A stretch of DNA of 15,996 bases from JBBSGC01 sp038254525 (GTDB taxonomy: Bacteria > Actinomycetota > Actinomycetes > Propionibacteriales > Nocardioidaceae). A model generated the notes under the pieces. The model made no database searches. It saw only the letters and a program-made list of their open reading frames with translations, and was not told the DNA's origin. The stretch covers positions 1 through 15,996 of the forward strand of contig JBBSGC010000036.1 in NCBI GenBank assembly GCA_038254525.1, in the 5' to 3' direction. A program made the translations under genes and the position numbers. Positions 15,345 through 15,996 of the stretch are shown piece by piece (the stretch's first letter is position 1; each line of letters begins with the position of its first letter).

Positions 15345-15707
15345 TCAGCCTGCGTTGAGCCGGGTGGTCAGGACGTTGCTCTCGACGGCGGCGGTGGCCT
15401 TGTGGGTGTTGTTGGCCGTGGTGGCAGCCTCTTCGGTGGCCCGAGCGTGCTCGATCCCGAACCCGGCCGAGCGGTCCGCGATGTCGCTGGACTGCTTGCT
15501 CATGCCGACCGAGGTGTTGGCGCGGCTGACGCCGACGTTCTGGACGCCGCGACCCGACGGGCCGACGAGGCGGCCGTTGAGCCCCTCGGTGCTCGCCTGC
15601 ATCCGCCGCGACTGCGCGTTGTGGGCGTCGCCGCCGTCAGCGTGCTGCTGTGCGACACGGGCGACGCCGCCGATGCCCTCGTTGAGATTCACGAAGCGAT
15701 CGGACAT
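15345..15707 (-). CDS. WXG100-like small protein with L-V-G in place of W-x-G
   Basis: A 120-aa helical protein with no Trp at all. At the expected central turn it reads GRLVGPSGRGVQ (Leu47-Val48-Gly49-Pro50), which aligns with W-x-G-P-A if Leu replaces Trp. Helices flank it at about 10-44 and 58-115, rich in Ala, Thr, Ser and Asn. No YxxxD/E is present; the tail ends LTTRLNAG. The ATG at 15707 is preceded by a GGGGAG site about 6 nt away. As first gene of the three-gene group it takes its promoter from the divergent region at 15708-15948. Probably a T7SS substrate or chaperone-like partner; confidence is moderate because family motifs are degenerate. Confidence 0.62.
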   Translation of the reverse strand: MSDRFVNLNEGIGGVARVAQQHADGGDAHNAQSRRMQASTEGLNGRLVGPSGRGVQNVGVSRANTSVGMSKQSSDIADRSAGFGIEHARATEEAATTANNTHKATAAVESNVLTTRLNAG

Positions 15708-15763
15708 CTCACTCTCCCCTTGTCGAGGGCCCCTGCAGAGCCCGCTGATGAACCATTGCGTTG

Positions 15764-15794
15764 ACCGTAGAACGCCAAGGGGTCACCACCGGCG
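15764..15794 (-). promoter_or_regulatory. Promoter module facing the small-protein genes
   Basis: Read on the minus strand: CGCCGGTGGTGACCC, 10 nt, then TACGGTC and AACG. The TACGGT hexamer fits the actinobacterial -10 pattern TAnnnT and ends 56 nt before the ATG at 15707. The 15-bp element is identical to that at 15878-15892 in the other orientation, with the same 10-nt spacing. It is probably an activator or sigma-factor recognition element; the protein that binds is unknown. Confidence 0.55.
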
Positions 15795-15877
15795 AAGGCG
15801 GCGAACCCCCCGCCGGGATCGGAGTCGTCCCCCGTTCGCACCGGCTGGTCGGCAACCCGCAGCCACCCCGCGCCTGC

Positions 15878-15908
15878 CGCCGGTGGTGACCCTCTGCGGT
15901 CCTATGGT
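15878..15908 (+). promoter_or_regulatory. Promoter module facing the gene at 15949
   Basis: Read on the plus strand: CGCCGGTGGTGACCC, 10 nt, then TATGGTC and GACG. TATGGT fits a TAnnnT -10 hexamer and ends 40 nt before the ATG. The element is a perfect inverted copy of 15780-15794, and the match resumes beyond the spacer (9 of 11 bases from TA onward), so the whole module seems duplicated. Confidence 0.55.
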
Positions 15909-15948
15909 CGACGACGTACCCGCCCGACCGAGCCGGAGGAATATCGCG

Positions 15949-15996
15949 ATGGCATTGTTCGAGCACTACCCCGCGACCCCGGGGTCGATCAGCGCA
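15949..15996 (+). CDS. Start of an unidentified gene, cut by window edge
   Basis: An ATG at 15949 follows a strong GGAGGA ribosome site 8 nt upstream and opens a frame of 16 codons to the window edge (MALFEHYPATPGSISA). The peptide is too short to identify. There is no signal peptide in what is visible. It shares a promoter module with the divergent small T7SS-like genes, so a part in the same system is likely but inferred. Confidence 0.6.
   Translation, partial: MALFEHYPATPGSISA

Noticed and set aside
15780..15892. Reading the 15-bp inverted repeat as transposon ends or a terminator
   Set aside because: There is no transposase and only 83 bp between the arms, no target duplication is visible, and the arms lie at equal distance from -10-like hexamers of two diverging genes, so a promoter role explains it better.
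15709..15966. 85-codon minus-strand frame across the divergent intergenic region
   Set aside because: It runs over the start of the plus-strand gene and both promoter elements, with no motif and an Arg/Pro-rich composition.

Overview
The window is very GC-rich, with strong G/C preference at third codon positions, many GTG starts and stop/start overlaps. Gene content (FtsK/SpoIIIE-type EccC, multi-pass EccD with a ubiquitin-like N-terminus, WXG100-like small proteins, gram-positive-type Tad genes without a secretin) points to a high-GC Gram-positive actinobacterium. I cannot name the genus from sequence alone. No rRNA, tRNA, CRISPR array, transposase or integrase is visible, and there is no gene-free stretch longer than about 240 bases.

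Layout. A minus-strand series runs from 10374 down past position 1: eccD, an EspI-like MinD/ParA-family ATPase, a 138-aa single-pass membrane protein, a 148-bp gap, a CpaB-like SAF protein, a CpaE/TadZ-like ATPase, tadA, tadB, tadC, an 81-bp gap with a hairpin, the Flp pilin, two TadE-like pseudopilins, a TadG-like protein with a repetitive tail, and a lipoprotein cut by the window edge. Most junctions overlap by 1 or 4 bases or are nearly contiguous. Divergent from eccD, on the plus strand, is a full-length three-ATPase eccC (10543-14496). It ends at a strong stem-loop that also serves the facing minus-strand group of three small WXG100-like genes (14590-15707). A last plus-strand gene begins at 15949 and is cut after 16 codons.

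How the parts may work together. EccC and EccD are core parts of a type VII secretion system (T7SS), the EspI-like ATPase is a usual T7SS companion, and the three small helical proteins look like its substrates. TadA is the hexameric motor ATPase, TadB/TadC the membrane platform, Flp the pilin, TadE/TadE/TadG pilin-like accessory proteins, CpaE-like a localisation ATPase and CpaB-like a membrane-anchored periplasmic-side protein. What is unusual is that both sets lie in one polycistronic-looking array, with EccD at its head. EccB, EccE, mycosin and the prepilin peptidase are not in the window.

The most specific new signal is in the 241-bp region between the small-protein genes and the gene at 15949: a 15-bp element occurs once facing each gene, each time followed after exactly 10 nt by TA(T/C)GGTC(G/A)ACG. 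This looks like one promoter module duplicated in divergent orientation, and so co-regulation of the two sides. A second is that the three small proteins, otherwise dissimilar, lack a proper WXG and all end in an RL-x-(A)G tail.
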